Shown: positions 29,631-38,952, counted from the first letter of the stretch. The stretch: DNA of 53,439 nucleotides from Caulobacteraceae bacterium (GCA_947441065.1 CANESI010000015.1:1-53439); one strand, 5' to 3'. A program made the numbers and translations. The notes: generated by a model not told the origin, from the sequence alone.

Positions 29631-30227
29631 ATGATCTTCAAAAGCGCTGTGTTAGCGATCCCCGTCCTTGCTATGGCCTTGACCGCCTCAGCGGCACCTT
29701 CGGCCCAGCCTGAGGCCAGGAGGGTGATGGCCAAAGACATTCCGGTCGCCCACACGCCTTTGGTGCCGGGCGGCTATGGCCGAACCTTTCCGCCCCCTGT
29801 TCTGGCCACATGCACCGAGCCTTTGGTGAGCGGCGCGCCGGATCTGCGCGGCATATGGCGGATCGTCAGTCATAATGGTCAGGCCCCCAAGGCCGGTGAA
29901 CATCTGCATAACTATGCGGAGCGGATCGAACAGTGCGGCGATCGGATCGTCGATATGGGCGGGGGCACCATCGCCGATGGACGGGCTGATGGAACAGTTG
30001 AAAACGCCGTCCGGGACGTTTCGGTGCGAGACTATAAGACGCCCATCTTGGTCGTCGTCACCTATGAGCAAGGTGTCTATGTGCTGAGGCCGCCCGCTCG
30101 GCCAGGCTTTGAGGCCCGCCGTTGGTTGGATGCGGATGGGCGCATGCACTGGACCCGCCCGGACTATGGACGGGCTGTGCTGGAACGGATTGGCGGCCCA
30201 AACGATCCCTATACGAGACCCGAATAG
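29631..30227 (+). CDS. secreted protein of unknown function
   Basis: 198 aa. A signal peptide (MIFKSAVLAIPVLAMALTAS, cleavage near ASA) is followed by a mature region of about 175 residues with two cysteines (CTEP and EQCGDR) that could form a disulfide. DLRGIWRIVSHNG and VVVTYEQGVYVLRPP suggest a beta-rich, lipocalin-like fold, but I do not recognise the family. GGGAG lies before the ATG. It diverges from the DUF1330 gene and stands 187 bases before a TonB-dependent receptor, so it may belong to the uptake system. Periplasmic location is inferred from the signal peptide. Confidence 0.7.
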   Translation: MIFKSAVLAIPVLAMALTASAAPSAQPEARRVMAKDIPVAHTPLVPGGYGRTFPPPVLATCTEPLVSGAPDLRGIWRIVSHNGQAPKAGEHLHNYAERIEQCGDRIVDMGGGTIADGRADGTVENAVRDVSVRDYKTPILVVVTYEQGVYVLRPPARPGFEARRWLDADGRMHWTRPDYGRAVLERIGGPNDPYTRPE

Positions 30228-30414
30228 GAGAGGGGCTCTGGCAAACCCGATTGGGTGCCAAAGTGCAGAGGCTTAGAGGTCGAATTTGCCCCTCAAATTT
30301 GGATTTCGAGGGTTCGATTCGCACATTGACAAGCCGCAGGGTTCGAATGACAGTGAAGCGGAATACTCGTTCACTTATTGGACGCAATGAGAAAACGCCA
30401 CATAGGGGGAAGAC

Positions 30415-32739
30415 ATGACCAATCAGAAGTTTGCTAAAGGCCTGTTTGCCAGCACGGCCATCTCTTTTGGCCTTATGACCCTTGCGCCGGTTGCGGCGCA
30501 GGCTGCGCCAGAGACGGTCGAGGTCGAGACCGTCATCGTGACGGCCAATAAGCGCGCTGAGAATATTCAAGAGGTGCCGATGTCCGTTTCGGCCGTCAGC
30601 GGCGACTACTTGGAAAGGGCCGGCATCACCAGCGTGACGGATCTGTCACGCTTCATACCCTCCGTGAACATCGCCCAGTCGAACAATAACCGAAACACGA
30701 CGGTTTTCGTGCGGAGTATCGGCTCGTCGGGCACCAATCCCGGGATCGAGTCCAGCGTCGGTATCTTTATTGATGGCGTCTATATTTCGGCCGCAGGTCC
30801 GATCCAGAGCAACCTCATGGATGTCGCGGCGATCGAGGTCCTGCGTGGACCCCAAGGCACGCTCTATGGACGAAACACTCCCGTTGGCGCGATCAATATC
30901 AGCTCGCGGGCTCCAACCCAGGCCTTTGAGGCCATGCTGACAGGTCGGGTGGGTGACTTTAAGGACCGGGGTATTAGCGGTTATGTTGGCGGCGGCTTGA
31001 CCGATAGTTTGGCGGCGCGTCTGTCAGTCTATCAGTCCTCACGCGATGGCTATGAGACCAATCTGTCTGGCCCAAAGGTCAATGACGTCGATCAGCAAGG
31101 GATGCGTCTTCGCGCACAGTGGATACCGACCGAAAAGATTACCGGTGATTTTGTCGGCTATTACTCGCGGATCAAATCTCACTGCTGCACCGCTGATCAG
31201 ATTGCCCCGACATCGCCAACCGGTATTGCGACCCCAGGGTTCTTGGCCGCGGCTGCAGCGACAGGTAATCCGTTCCGCAATTTCGACGATACAGACCATG
31301 TGGTCGACGATAATGCCCCGGGCTTGAATCTGACCAAGATCTACGGCCTCTCGGCCAATCTGAATATCGATCTGCCCAATGACTTTCAGCTGACCTCAAT
31401 CTCGGCCTTTCAGGGTTATAAGGACGATATTCAGGTGCTCGCCGCCGACATGCTGCCGCAAGCGACAGCCAGTGGTGCCCAATATCTTCGTGCGGAAGGC
31501 TATAGCGAGGAGGTCCGACTGACCTCACCGGCCGATAAGCGCTTGAGCTACATTGCCGGGATCTATCTGTTCTCAGAATCGAAAACCTACAGCACCCTGA
31601 CGGTGCTTGGGCGCGACGCCAACCGCGTGCTTCCCCCCGCGCCAGGTCGCAAGTTTCTGCAAGGGGATACCAGTAACTTCTACTATACGCAAAAGACCAA
31701 GAGCTATGCAGCCTTTGGTCAGGCGACCTTTAAGGTGACCGAAGCCTTCCGCCTGACCGGTGGTTTGCGCTATTCACATGATGCGAAAGACGGCTTCATC
31801 TTCTCGACGGTCAATGCCACCGCCAGCCCTGCGGCGCGGGCCTCCTTTGCGCCCAACCCGCTTGGTGCGGTGAGCCGTAAGGAACATAAGATGACCTGGT
31901 CGGCGGGGGCTCAATATGACCTCAAGCCCGGCGTGATGGTCTACCTCTTAGCGGCGACAGGTCACAAGACGGGCGGCTTCAATGCGCGCGCCGCCGCAGT
32001 CGGTGTGCCTGTGGAGTTTGGCCCAGAACAGACCCTAACCTATGAGGCGGGCATCAAGTCGGTCCTGTTGGACCGCAAGTTGGTGCTTAATGCGGACATC
32101 TATCGAATGAAGCTGGAGCAGTTCCAAGACTCCATTTTGAATCCCTTGACGGGTACCGGCTTTATCGTTGCCAATGCTGGCGACCGAGAGGTTCAGGGCG
32201 TTGAAGCCGAAGTGCAGTTCCGGCCGATTGATCCCTTAAGCTTTAAGGCCAGCGCCTCCTATATGGAGGGCGAGTTTACCGACTATCCAGCGGGTCAGTG
32301 CAACGCGTTGAAGCCTGCCAACGGCACCAAGCCAGGAACCTGTAACTATAACGGCCTGACCCCGGCTCAAACTCCGCAATGGAGCGGCAGCTTGGTGGCC
32401 AACTGGCAGTCGCCGCTGGCGTCAACCGGGCTGGACTGGTTCGCGACAGGAGACCTTAGCTATACGGGCGCCAAGTCCTTGGAACCGACGCTTGATCCGC
32501 GCGGCTATCAGGCGGCGGTGACCTTGGTCGGCCTGCGCGCGGGTATCACCTCACCGGCCAAGGGCTGGCGGGTCTCGGCCTATGGCAAGAACCTGACCGA
32601 CGAGTCTTACTATGTGCAAAAGACGAACCAGCCCTTGAACGCCTTCATCTCGGCGGGCGGTTTTGCAGCAGCCGGTGGTTTTGTGGGTTGGTACGCCCCA
32701 CCGCGCACCTACGGTCTCGAAGTAAGCATGAATTTCTAG
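30415..32739 (+). CDS. TonB-dependent outer membrane receptor (first)
   Basis: 774 aa. A signal peptide ends near VAAQA (residue 30), and a TonB-box-like ETVIVTANKR is at 38-47. A plug domain (about 50-160) contains VLRGPQGTLYGRNTPVGAIN, and a 22-strand barrel ends in Phe (GLEVSMNF). This Pfam-type receptor is typical of Caulobacter and sphingomonads for uptake of large or hydrophobic nutrients, not only siderophores. GGGGAAG precedes the ATG. It is clearly paralogous to the receptor at 43754. A weak operator-like sequence (GAATACTCGTTCACTTAT, 30361-30378) lies 36 bases before the start. The sulfatase gene follows. Confidence 0.93.
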   Translation: MTNQKFAKGLFASTAISFGLMTLAPVAAQAAPETVEVETVIVTANKRAENIQEVPMSVSAVSGDYLERAGITSVTDLSRFIPSVNIAQSNNNRNTTVFVRSIGSSGTNPGIESSVGIFIDGVYISAAGPIQSNLMDVAAIEVLRGPQGTLYGRNTPVGAINISSRAPTQAFEAMLTGRVGDFKDRGISGYVGGGLTDSLAARLSVYQSSRDGYETNLSGPKVNDVDQQGMRLRAQWIPTEKITGDFVGYYSRIKSHCCTADQIAPTSPTGIATPGFLAAAAATGNPFRNFDDTDHVVDDNAPGLNLTKIYGLSANLNIDLPNDFQLTSISAFQGYKDDIQVLAADMLPQATASGAQYLRAEGYSEEVRLTSPADKRLSYIAGIYLFSESKTYSTLTVLGRDANRVLPPAPGRKFLQGDTSNFYYTQKTKSYAAFGQATFKVTEAFRLTGGLRYSHDAKDGFIFSTVNATASPAARASFAPNPLGAVSRKEHKMTWSAGAQYDLKPGVMVYLLAATGHKTGGFNARAAAVGVPVEFGPEQTLTYEAGIKSVLLDRKLVLNADIYRMKLEQFQDSILNPLTGTGFIVANAGDREVQGVEAEVQFRPIDPLSFKASASYMEGEFTDYPAGQCNALKPANGTKPGTCNYNGLTPAQTPQWSGSLVANWQSPLASTGLDWFATGDLSYTGAKSLEPTLDPRGYQAAVTLVGLRAGITSPAKGWRVSAYGKNLTDESYYVQKTNQPLNAFISAGGFAAAGGFVGWYAPPRTYGLEVSMNF

Positions 32740-32751
32740 TTTCCTCCCCTT

Positions 32752-32787
32752 GGGACGCTGCGCCTAGCGCGGCGTCCCAGTCCTTTC
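32752..32787 (+). terminator. hairpin after first TonB-dependent receptor
   Basis: GGGACGC (32752-32758) pairs with GCGTCCC (32772-32778), with additional GCGC pairing inside. A short pyrimidine tail (agtcctttcc) follows. It lies between the receptor and the sulfatase and could reduce read-through. Confidence 0.5.
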
Positions 32788-32812
32788 CAACATGATCACG
32801 GAGGTCTGCGCC

Positions 32813-34465
32813 ATGGGCCAGATGCGCAAAAATCTTGTCCTATTTGCTGTTACCGGCCTGATGACCTTTGGAATGGCGGCGCTGGGAACAGCGCAGTCTC
32901 CCGCCAATGCTCCAGCTGGACGCCCCCAATATAGCGTTGGGCCGCCGCAAGATGTGGTCTGGCAACAGGGCCCCGCAACACCGCCCAAGACCAGAAAGCA
33001 ACCCAACATCATCGTCATCATGGCCGATGACCTTGGCTATAACGACATCACCTTCAACGGCGGCGGCGTCGCTGGTGGGCTGGTTCCAACGCCCAATATC
33101 GATGCCATAGGCCGCGAGGGTGCCAATTTCGCTCAAGCCTATTCGGGCCATGGCACGTGCGCCCCATCCCGCGCAGCCCTGATGACCGGTCGCTATCCCA
33201 CCCGGTATGGGTTTGAATTTACTCCGGTAAATCTAAAGTTCGCGCGCGATGTTCGGGCCTTCCATTACGGTATCCGCAACCCGGTCTTTTTCGCCGATCG
33301 TGAGAAGGACATCATCCCCGTCGAGCAGATGGGCGTGCCGACCACAGAAATTACCATTGGTCAGTTGCTCCAAAAGGTCGGCTATCACACGATCCAACTG
33401 GGCAAGTGGCACCTAGGCGAATCTCCCCGGTTTCAGCCTCAGAAGCGAGGTTTTACCGAAACCTTAGGCTTTACGGGCGGCGGATCGATGTTCTTGCCCA
33501 AGACCGATCCAAGGGTTGTGAACTCCTTTCAGGGCTTTGACCCCATTGACCAGAACCTGTGGAGCAGCCTGCAGTTCTATGTCCGAAAGGACGGGGGCCC
33601 GGCCTTCCAGCCTAAGAAGCACATGACCGACTATTTGACCGATGAGGCGGTGGCGGCCATCGAGGCCAACCGCAATCGGCCGTTCTTTATGTACCTAGCC
33701 TATAATGCGCCCCATACCCCGCTGCAGGCGACGCGCGAGGACTATGATGCCTTGCCGCAGATCACCGACCATCGTTTGCGTACCTATGCGGCGATGATCC
33801 TCGGTTTGGACCGGGGCGTTGGGCGCGTGCTTCAAACCCTTCAAGAGCAGGGGCTGGATAAGGACACTCTGGTGGTCTTTACCACCGACAATGGCGGGGC
33901 CTATTATATCGGTCTAGAAGAGATCAACCGGCCATTCCGAGGCTGGAAACAGACCTTCTTTGAGGGCGGCATTCGCGGGCCACTCTTTATGCGCTGGCCC
34001 GCTCGGATTGCGCCGGGCACTACCTTTAGATCACCCGTCTCCCATTTCGATATCTTCGCGACGGCGGCTGCGGCTGGACGCTCTGCAGTCCCCACTGACC
34101 GCATCATCGACGGGGTTGATCTGGTGCCATACCTCGAAGGTCGCAAGACCGGTCGACCCCATGACATCCTGTTTTGGCGAACGGGACCCTATCGCGTCGT
34201 GCGGTCTGGCGATTGGAAGCTTCAGGTCACAGAGCGTCCGGCCAAGGATTGGCTCTATGATCTCTCGAACGACCCGACTGAGCGCCATAACCTTGCCGCT
34301 GATCGTCCAGACAAGGTGGCGGAGCTAAAGCGCGCACTGGCTCGCCATGACGGCGAACAGGCCAAGCCGCTTTGGCCTGAACTGGGCCAGTCGCCTGTGA
34401 TGGTGGACCACTCGTTGATCCTCAATCAGACCGAAAAAGACGAGTATGTCTATTGGGGTAACTGA
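32813..34465 (+). CDS. secreted sulfatase (formylglycine type)
   Basis: Arylsulfatase-like enzyme of the alkaline-phosphatase fold, 550 aa. A signal peptide (NLVLFAVTGLMTFGMAALGT) points to export. The metal-binding IIVIMADDLGYND follows. The Cys to be converted to formylglycine is Cys116 in CAPSR, within GTCAPSRAALMTGRYPTR. GKWHLG and TTDNGG supply further active-site residues. The ATG at 32813 is chosen for GGAGG eight bases upstream; an ATG at 32792 would overlap it. It needs a formylglycine-generating enzyme encoded elsewhere. Placement after a TonB-dependent receptor suggests desulfation of an imported or outer-surface substrate, which is not identifiable. Confidence 0.9.
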   Translation: MGQMRKNLVLFAVTGLMTFGMAALGTAQSPANAPAGRPQYSVGPPQDVVWQQGPATPPKTRKQPNIIVIMADDLGYNDITFNGGGVAGGLVPTPNIDAIGREGANFAQAYSGHGTCAPSRAALMTGRYPTRYGFEFTPVNLKFARDVRAFHYGIRNPVFFADREKDIIPVEQMGVPTTEITIGQLLQKVGYHTIQLGKWHLGESPRFQPQKRGFTETLGFTGGGSMFLPKTDPRVVNSFQGFDPIDQNLWSSLQFYVRKDGGPAFQPKKHMTDYLTDEAVAAIEANRNRPFFMYLAYNAPHTPLQATREDYDALPQITDHRLRTYAAMILGLDRGVGRVLQTLQEQGLDKDTLVVFTTDNGGAYYIGLEEINRPFRGWKQTFFEGGIRGPLFMRWPARIAPGTTFRSPVSHFDIFATAAAAGRSAVPTDRIIDGVDLVPYLEGRKTGRPHDILFWRTGPYRVVRSGDWKLQVTERPAKDWLYDLSNDPTERHNLAADRPDKVAELKRALARHDGEQAKPLWPELGQSPVMVDHSLILNQTEKDEYVYWGN

Positions 34466-34469
34466 GGCG

Positions 34470-35762
34470 TCACGCCGCTGCCGAACGGGCAGCGGCGATA
34501 TCCTCTTCTAGGTGCTTGCCCGCGACGGCGAATTGCCAAGTGGCGAGGAACTTGGTCAGCACGATCACAGACATGGCCCACCGTAGCGAGTCCTCGCCTG
34601 CTGAGGCCTTGAACAGATCACTCATCAGGCCAATGGCCTGAGGTCCAAGGCCTTGTCCGAGCACCGACATAATGAAGATCAACAGGGCTGCAGCCATGGC
34701 CCTCATATTGGGCGGCGCAAGCGACTGGATGGTGCCGAAGATCGGTCCGGTAAAGGCGTTGGATAGCAGGGTCGGAATGATCAGGAACAGCAACGCCAAC
34801 TCGAAGGTCGGGGCGAAATAGACGGCGAAATAGAACGGCACGGTAATGAGGATCTCGATGGCCGGCAGCCACGCGTACCAACCGGCATTTTTGCGCCCGA
34901 TAAGATCGCCGAGCCAGCCGCCGACAAAGGTTCCAATGCCGCTGGTAACGCCGACAATCAGGCCAAGATAGAGGCCCACCTGCGCTGGTCCCACATCGTA
35001 GGTGCGGATCAGGAAGGTTGGATTCCACTGCAGCAAGCCATAGGCGGCAAAGACGTGAAGGCTCGTTGCCGCTGAAAGACGTCTAAAGGACCGGTTCGAC
35101 CAGATGGTGCGCAGGACCACCGCTACGGAGGGGCGGTCCTCGATCTTGGGCGGAAGCGTTTCCCGTGCGGGTTCCTTAACCGTCAGGAACATCACCAAAC
35201 CCAGCAGCAGCCCCGGCATACCAACCACGAAAAAGGCCATACGCCAGCCAAATTCTTGGCTGATCCAACCGCCGACTGCCAAGCCGAACAGAATGCCGAT
35301 TGGCACGCCGCAGGAATAGATCGCCAGCGCCGTCGAGCGCTGTCCATGGGGGAAATAGTCTGCCAGCATGGAGTGGGCTGCGGGTCCACTGCCGCCTTCA
35401 CCCACCGCCACGCCGATTCGGGCCAGCAACAGTTGCCAGAAGTTCTGCGCCATGCCGCAGACGGCGGTCAGTCCGCTCCAAACCACCAACGACGCGACAA
35501 TGATGTTTCGGCGCGAGGTTCGGTCGGCCAGACGTGCGATGGGTATGCCCGCTATGGCGAAGAATAGGGCGAAGGATAGGCCAGACAGCAGACCCAACTG
35601 AGTGTCGCTGAGGTTCAGGTCCTTCTTGATCGGTTCCATCAGGATCGACAGGATCTGGCGGTCGATCATGTTGACCACATAGACGAGAAACAGGATCAGG
35701 AGCGCATATCGGGCCGCTCCACTGGCTTGGCCAATGCCGCTCTTAGCAGGTGACTGATCCAT
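34470..35762 (-). CDS. MFS transporter, spinster-like (first)
   Basis: About 430 aa with twelve predicted membrane helices. It starts MDQSPAKSGIGQASG at 35762 with GGAGG upstream; the frame extends 30 codons further, without support. Helix 1 reads LILFLVYVVNMIDRQILSIL and the loop 2-3 motif GIPIARLADRTSRR is the MFS signature. It is similar throughout to the transporter at 46334. An operator copy lies 47-64 bases upstream. A perfect ten-base-pair hairpin (34473-34497) falls within its last codons, next to the convergent sulfatase end. Transport of the pathway substrate across the inner membrane is inferred. Confidence 0.9.
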   Translation of the reverse strand: MDQSPAKSGIGQASGAARYALLILFLVYVVNMIDRQILSILMEPIKKDLNLSDTQLGLLSGLSFALFFAIAGIPIARLADRTSRRNIIVASLVVWSGLTAVCGMAQNFWQLLLARIGVAVGEGGSGPAAHSMLADYFPHGQRSTALAIYSCGVPIGILFGLAVGGWISQEFGWRMAFFVVGMPGLLLGLVMFLTVKEPARETLPPKIEDRPSVAVVLRTIWSNRSFRRLSAATSLHVFAAYGLLQWNPTFLIRTYDVGPAQVGLYLGLIVGVTSGIGTFVGGWLGDLIGRKNAGWYAWLPAIEILITVPFYFAVYFAPTFELALLFLIIPTLLSNAFTGPIFGTIQSLAPPNMRAMAAALLIFIMSVLGQGLGPQAIGLMSDLFKASAGEDSLRWAMSVIVLTKFLATWQFAVAGKHLEEDIAAARSAAA

Positions 35763-35808
35763 CGTTTCCTCCAAATTGCGGCGCGTTGGCCACCCATTCC
35801 ATGAACCG

Positions 35809-35826
35809 GAACTTCTATTCCGGACT
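35809..35826 (-). promoter_or_regulatory. shared operator, site 2
   Basis: GAACTTCTATTCCGGACT matches the shared motif mainly in its GAAC and TATTCCGG parts. It lies 47 bases before the MFS gene start, in the gap between that gene and the divergent GST-like gene. Confidence 0.5.
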
Positions 35827-35926
35827 GTTCCTGAAGCGCGTCTTGCGGTCAAGGGGGCAATGGGTTGGATTGACGGGCCAGATCGGGCGACCCCAAATGG
35901 GACAGAGGCTTGCGACGCGCTTGTAT

Positions 35927-35944
35927 GAACCGTGGTTCCGGTTT
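35927..35944 (+). promoter_or_regulatory. shared operator, site 3
   Basis: GAACCGTGGTTCCGGTTT, nearly the full consensus. It lies 38 bases before the probable start of the GST-like gene at 35982. Confidence 0.7.
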
Positions 35945-35981
35945 AACAATTTAGAAAAGATCATGGGAGGCCACCGTTCTT

Positions 35982-37181
35982 ATTCCCCTCGATATTGGTG
36001 ATATTCCAGCGGCGGTTGACGCCCATCCCGGCCTTGGCGATGGGCCCTTCACGCTCTATGGGGCCTATGCCTCGCTCTATACCGGCAAGACCCGCAGCTA
36101 TCTGCGCAAGAAGGCGATCCCCTTTGTCGAGCGGCTGCCCAGCCACCCCCATTTTCGCCAAGAGGTCAGTCCAACGGCGCGCTCGAAACGGATTCCTATT
36201 TTAGAGACGCCTGAAGGGTTTGTGCTCCAAGACACCACTGTCATCTTCGAATATTTGGAGCGGCGGTTTCCGGAGCCGTCGGCCCACCCCCCCGGACCAC
36301 GCCAGCGCCTCGCGGCCTATCTTGTCGATCTGTTCGCCAGTGAGAACCTCAAGGTCGCTTGGCATTTTCGGTGGAACTATCCTGAGCCAAACCGTCATTT
36401 CGTGTTGCGTGAGTTTGGCCGCAGTTTCAAGCCGCGCGGAACCGATGAGTTGCTGGACCACTATGGCGGCGTGGTGGCGCGGCAAATGGATGGCCATCGC
36501 AGCCGGATCGGCATTACGCCTGAAATGTTCCCGATGATGGAACGGATCTATTTCAACCTGCTCGACGGGCTCGAGGCCCACTTTACCGATCACCCCTATC
36601 TGTTCGGAGGGTTGCCGAGCATCGCCGATTTCAGCTTGATGGGTCCTTTGTTCGCCCATCTTGGCCGCGACCCGTGGCCCCTGCACCTGATGCAGCAGCG
36701 GGCACCGCGCGTGTTTCGCTGGGTGGAACATATGAACACGCCAGAAATTCAGTCTCCTGAATTTTGGGACGTGCCCATGGCCTATCTGCCAGATGATGAG
36801 GTGCCGCAGACGGTGGTGCAGCTCTTGCAAACCTTCTGCTCGGACTATGCTCCCATCTTTGGCGCCAGCGCCGTGCTTTACGACCAATGGCTTGCGGACC
36901 ATCCCGATGCCGAGAAGGGAACGACCCTCTCGCAGACAGATGAAGATCAGCCGAGCTTGGGCCAGATCACCGTCCCTCTGCGTGAGCACCAGATGACGAT
37001 GGGCGCGCCGGGCCATTCGCTTTGGCTGCTGCAAAGAACGCTAGATTGGCTGGCACAGTTGAGCCCTGAAGATCGCGCCACTTGCCAATCTTTCGCCAAG
37101 GACTGCGGGGCGCAAAACCTGCTTTCCACCCCCATCTTGCGGCCCCTAACCCGGGTCGGTAACCGTCTTGCCGTCGCATGA
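35982..37181 (+). CDS. extended GST-like protein (paralogue 2) with no canonical start codon
   Basis: About 399 aa if started at ATT 35982. The thioredoxin-like N-terminus (FTLYGAYASLYTGKTRSYLR, then ERLPSHPHF and RIPILETPEG) is coded in frame well upstream of the first possible GTG (36222). No in-frame ATG, GTG or TTG exists between the stop at 35952 and that GTG. GGGAGG at 35965-35970 lies 11 bases before ATT; the ATG at 35963 is out of frame. Either ATT is used or a start/frameshift mutation has occurred. The helical domain has KVAWHFRWNYPE (compare FHYRW in the paralogues) and FGGLPSIADFSL. The gene at 37189 follows within eight bases. Confidence 0.75.
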   Translation: MPLDIGDIPAAVDAHPGLGDGPFTLYGAYASLYTGKTRSYLRKKAIPFVERLPSHPHFRQEVSPTARSKRIPILETPEGFVLQDTTVIFEYLERRFPEPSAHPPGPRQRLAAYLVDLFASENLKVAWHFRWNYPEPNRHFVLREFGRSFKPRGTDELLDHYGGVVARQMDGHRSRIGITPEMFPMMERIYFNLLDGLEAHFTDHPYLFGGLPSIADFSLMGPLFAHLGRDPWPLHLMQQRAPRVFRWVEHMNTPEIQSPEFWDVPMAYLPDDEVPQTVVQLLQTFCSDYAPIFGASAVLYDQWLADHPDAEKGTTLSQTDEDQPSLGQITVPLREHQMTMGAPGHSLWLLQRTLDWLAQLSPEDRATCQSFAKDCGAQNLLSTPILRPLTRVGNRLAVA

Positions 37182-37188
37182 GGATGCC

Positions 37189-37854
37189 ATGATCGACCTT
37201 CATTTCTGGCCCACGCCCAACGGGTGGAAGATCACCATCATGTTGGAAGAAACCGCCATGCCCTATCGGTTGGTGGCGATTGATATTTCCAGCGGTGCAC
37301 AGCACGAAGCGGACTTTCGCAACCTGTCGCCCAACGGTCGGATGCCCGCGATCTTGGACCATGAGGGCCCAGATGGCGCGCCCCTGTCGATCTTCGAATC
37401 GGGGGCCATTTTGCAGTATCTCGGTGACAAGTCTGGGCAGTTCTATCCCACCGAACGCCGCGCCCGTAGCCAGGTTGATCAGTGGCTCTTTTGGCAATGT
37501 GCCGGTCTTGGCCCGATGGCCGGGCAGGCGGCTCATTTCAACTATCAGAAGGAAAAGATCGCCTACGCCATCGAGCGCTATACGAACGAGACCCGCCGCC
37601 TCTATGGCGTGCTCGACAAGCGCCTAGCCGAAGCGGAATATATGGCAGGCGACTATTCCATCGCCGACATGGCAACCTGGCCTTGGACGCGGGGCTATAA
37701 GGGCCTTGGCATCGATCCCGCCGAATATCCCAACTTCTATCGCTGGTTCAAACAGGTCGGGGCCAGAGAGGCCGTCGCCAAGGGCTCTGCCATTGGCAAG
37801 GACGACTTTGCCCAGCGTCAGCGTGAACTTCTCTCTCCAGGAACCCCCAAATGA
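37189..37854 (+). CDS. glutathione S-transferase, YfcG/Ure2-like
   Basis: 221 aa, normal GST length. The N-terminal TPNGWKITIMLEE is the nu-class (YfcG/YghU) signature, where the Thr/Asn pair contacts glutathione or its disulfide. NGRMPAILD carries the cis-proline element and IFESGAILQYLGD the gamma-glutamyl site. The helical domain has MAGDYSIADMATWPW. The start at 37189 has GAGG upstream and lies eight bases after the preceding gene, so the two form an operon behind operator site 3. Enzymes of this class reduce disulfides or peroxides or cleave substrate-glutathione thioethers, so this one could recycle a glutathione conjugate made by its neighbours. Confidence 0.88.
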   Translation: MIDLHFWPTPNGWKITIMLEETAMPYRLVAIDISSGAQHEADFRNLSPNGRMPAILDHEGPDGAPLSIFESGAILQYLGDKSGQFYPTERRARSQVDQWLFWQCAGLGPMAGQAAHFNYQKEKIAYAIERYTNETRRLYGVLDKRLAEAEYMAGDYSIADMATWPWTRGYKGLGIDPAEYPNFYRWFKQVGAREAVAKGSAIGKDDFAQRQRELLSPGTPK

Positions 37855-37923
37855 GCAACCTCTCATAGATTTTCGGCGCGGCCATCGCCAAACACATTGG
37901 GAACGCCACGACCGGCAGGTCAA

Positions 37924-38952
37924 TTAGACAAAGAGGACCTCGCAGCCTGTGCCTTTCAGAGCGGCATCGACCTTGGCGCGCGCACCAGTATCGAGGGCGC
38001 CATATTCCTGACGCAGCCACATCAGGCACTTGGCCTGATAGGGGAAGGGCTGCTGAACCCAGGCCTGACCGTCTATGGTCGTCTCAACCTGCTCGGCACC
38101 AGATTGAACGGCCTTGGCGTTGGCCAGCAGCAGCGGAACATAGACACGACCTACCTCGATTAGCAGTGCGGTAAGGGTGGCAGGCAGGTCGGCTGGGTCG
38201 AACCAGTCTGTGTCCTTTGGCTCGATGCCCGTTAAGTCCTCCAAGGCGCCGGTCCAGGCAAACACACGCGGCGCGCGGCGCGCGGTGATGGCCATTGGGG
38301 TCGGGTCAAACAGGGCCAATTGTGTCAACTGTCCGAAGACCCCGAAGTCGCCGGCCCCGGGCCGGGCACCGAGCAAGAAACGGTGCTCGCGCAGGTGGGC
38401 CTCCATAGCGTCGAGATAGCGCATATAGCTGGCCTCAATCACGCTCCAGGTCTTCTCGTTGGAGCCAACATAGCGAAGCCGCGGAATTTGCCGTTCAGCG
38501 ATGGTGGTACCCGCGGCCTTCAGGGCGGCGTCTGGCATCCGGCCGCGGGTCCAGGCCGGCAAGATCGCTGAGGCCTGCGCAATATCCTCGGCAAAGTGCC
38601 AGCGGTAGTGGAACATGGCCTTGGTCAGCCATTCATCGCCATAGTCCTCAAGGATCGAGTCAATCAGCGCGAGCGCGGGATCGCAAGGCCGCACCGAGCG
38701 GTCCGCACACAGCCCTTCGAGCCGCCGAATGATGGGGGTCGAATCGGTGACCGGCTGCAAGACCCCAGCCTCGTTCGGGAAATAGAAGGTCGGCAGCAGG
38801 TTAACCTTGGCTTTCGGAACGCCGACGACATCGTGCGAGCCAAGCAGCAGCCGGTAGGGAATGCGGCGGTAGCGAAGAAGCGCTAGCATCTTGCGTGTAT
38901 AGGGTGATCCCGGCACGCCGTTCAGGCTGATCATTGGCTCATAGGCGTTCAT
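37924..38952 (-). CDS. extended GST-like protein (paralogue 3)
   Basis: 342 aa from ATG 38952 (MNAYEPMISLNGVPGSPYTR), which has GGAG upstream; a longer start at 39000 is not supported. The thioredoxin-fold motif is GSPYTRKMLALLRYR, with TDSTPIIRRLEG for glutathione. The helical domain has YGDEWLTKAMFHYRW and LGARPGAGDFGVFGQ, and the extra C-terminal domain ends AALKGTGCEVLFV. It is nearly colinear with 27368-28405. It is the last gene of a four-gene run with the acyl-CoA dehydrogenase, the flavoprotein and the CoA ligase. The gap to the dehydrogenase is 70 bases. Confidence 0.83.
   Translation of the reverse strand: MNAYEPMISLNGVPGSPYTRKMLALLRYRRIPYRLLLGSHDVVGVPKAKVNLLPTFYFPNEAGVLQPVTDSTPIIRRLEGLCADRSVRPCDPALALIDSILEDYGDEWLTKAMFHYRWHFAEDIAQASAILPAWTRGRMPDAALKAAGTTIAERQIPRLRYVGSNEKTWSVIEASYMRYLDAMEAHLREHRFLLGARPGAGDFGVFGQLTQLALFDPTPMAITARRAPRVFAWTGALEDLTGIEPKDTDWFDPADLPATLTALLIEVGRVYVPLLLANAKAVQSGAEQVETTIDGQAWVQQPFPYQAKCLMWLRQEYGALDTGARAKVDAALKGTGCEVLFV

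Noticed and set aside
29426-29755. N-terminal extension of the DUF1330 protein to 247 aa
   Set aside because: The extra residues resemble no DUF1330 member and run through the operator and intergenic region.
34473-34497. Perfect ten-base-pair hairpin at the convergent ends of the sulfatase and first MFS gene as a terminator
   Set aside because: It lies inside the MFS coding end (Ala-rich codons) and has no U-tract on either side; it could still act weakly.
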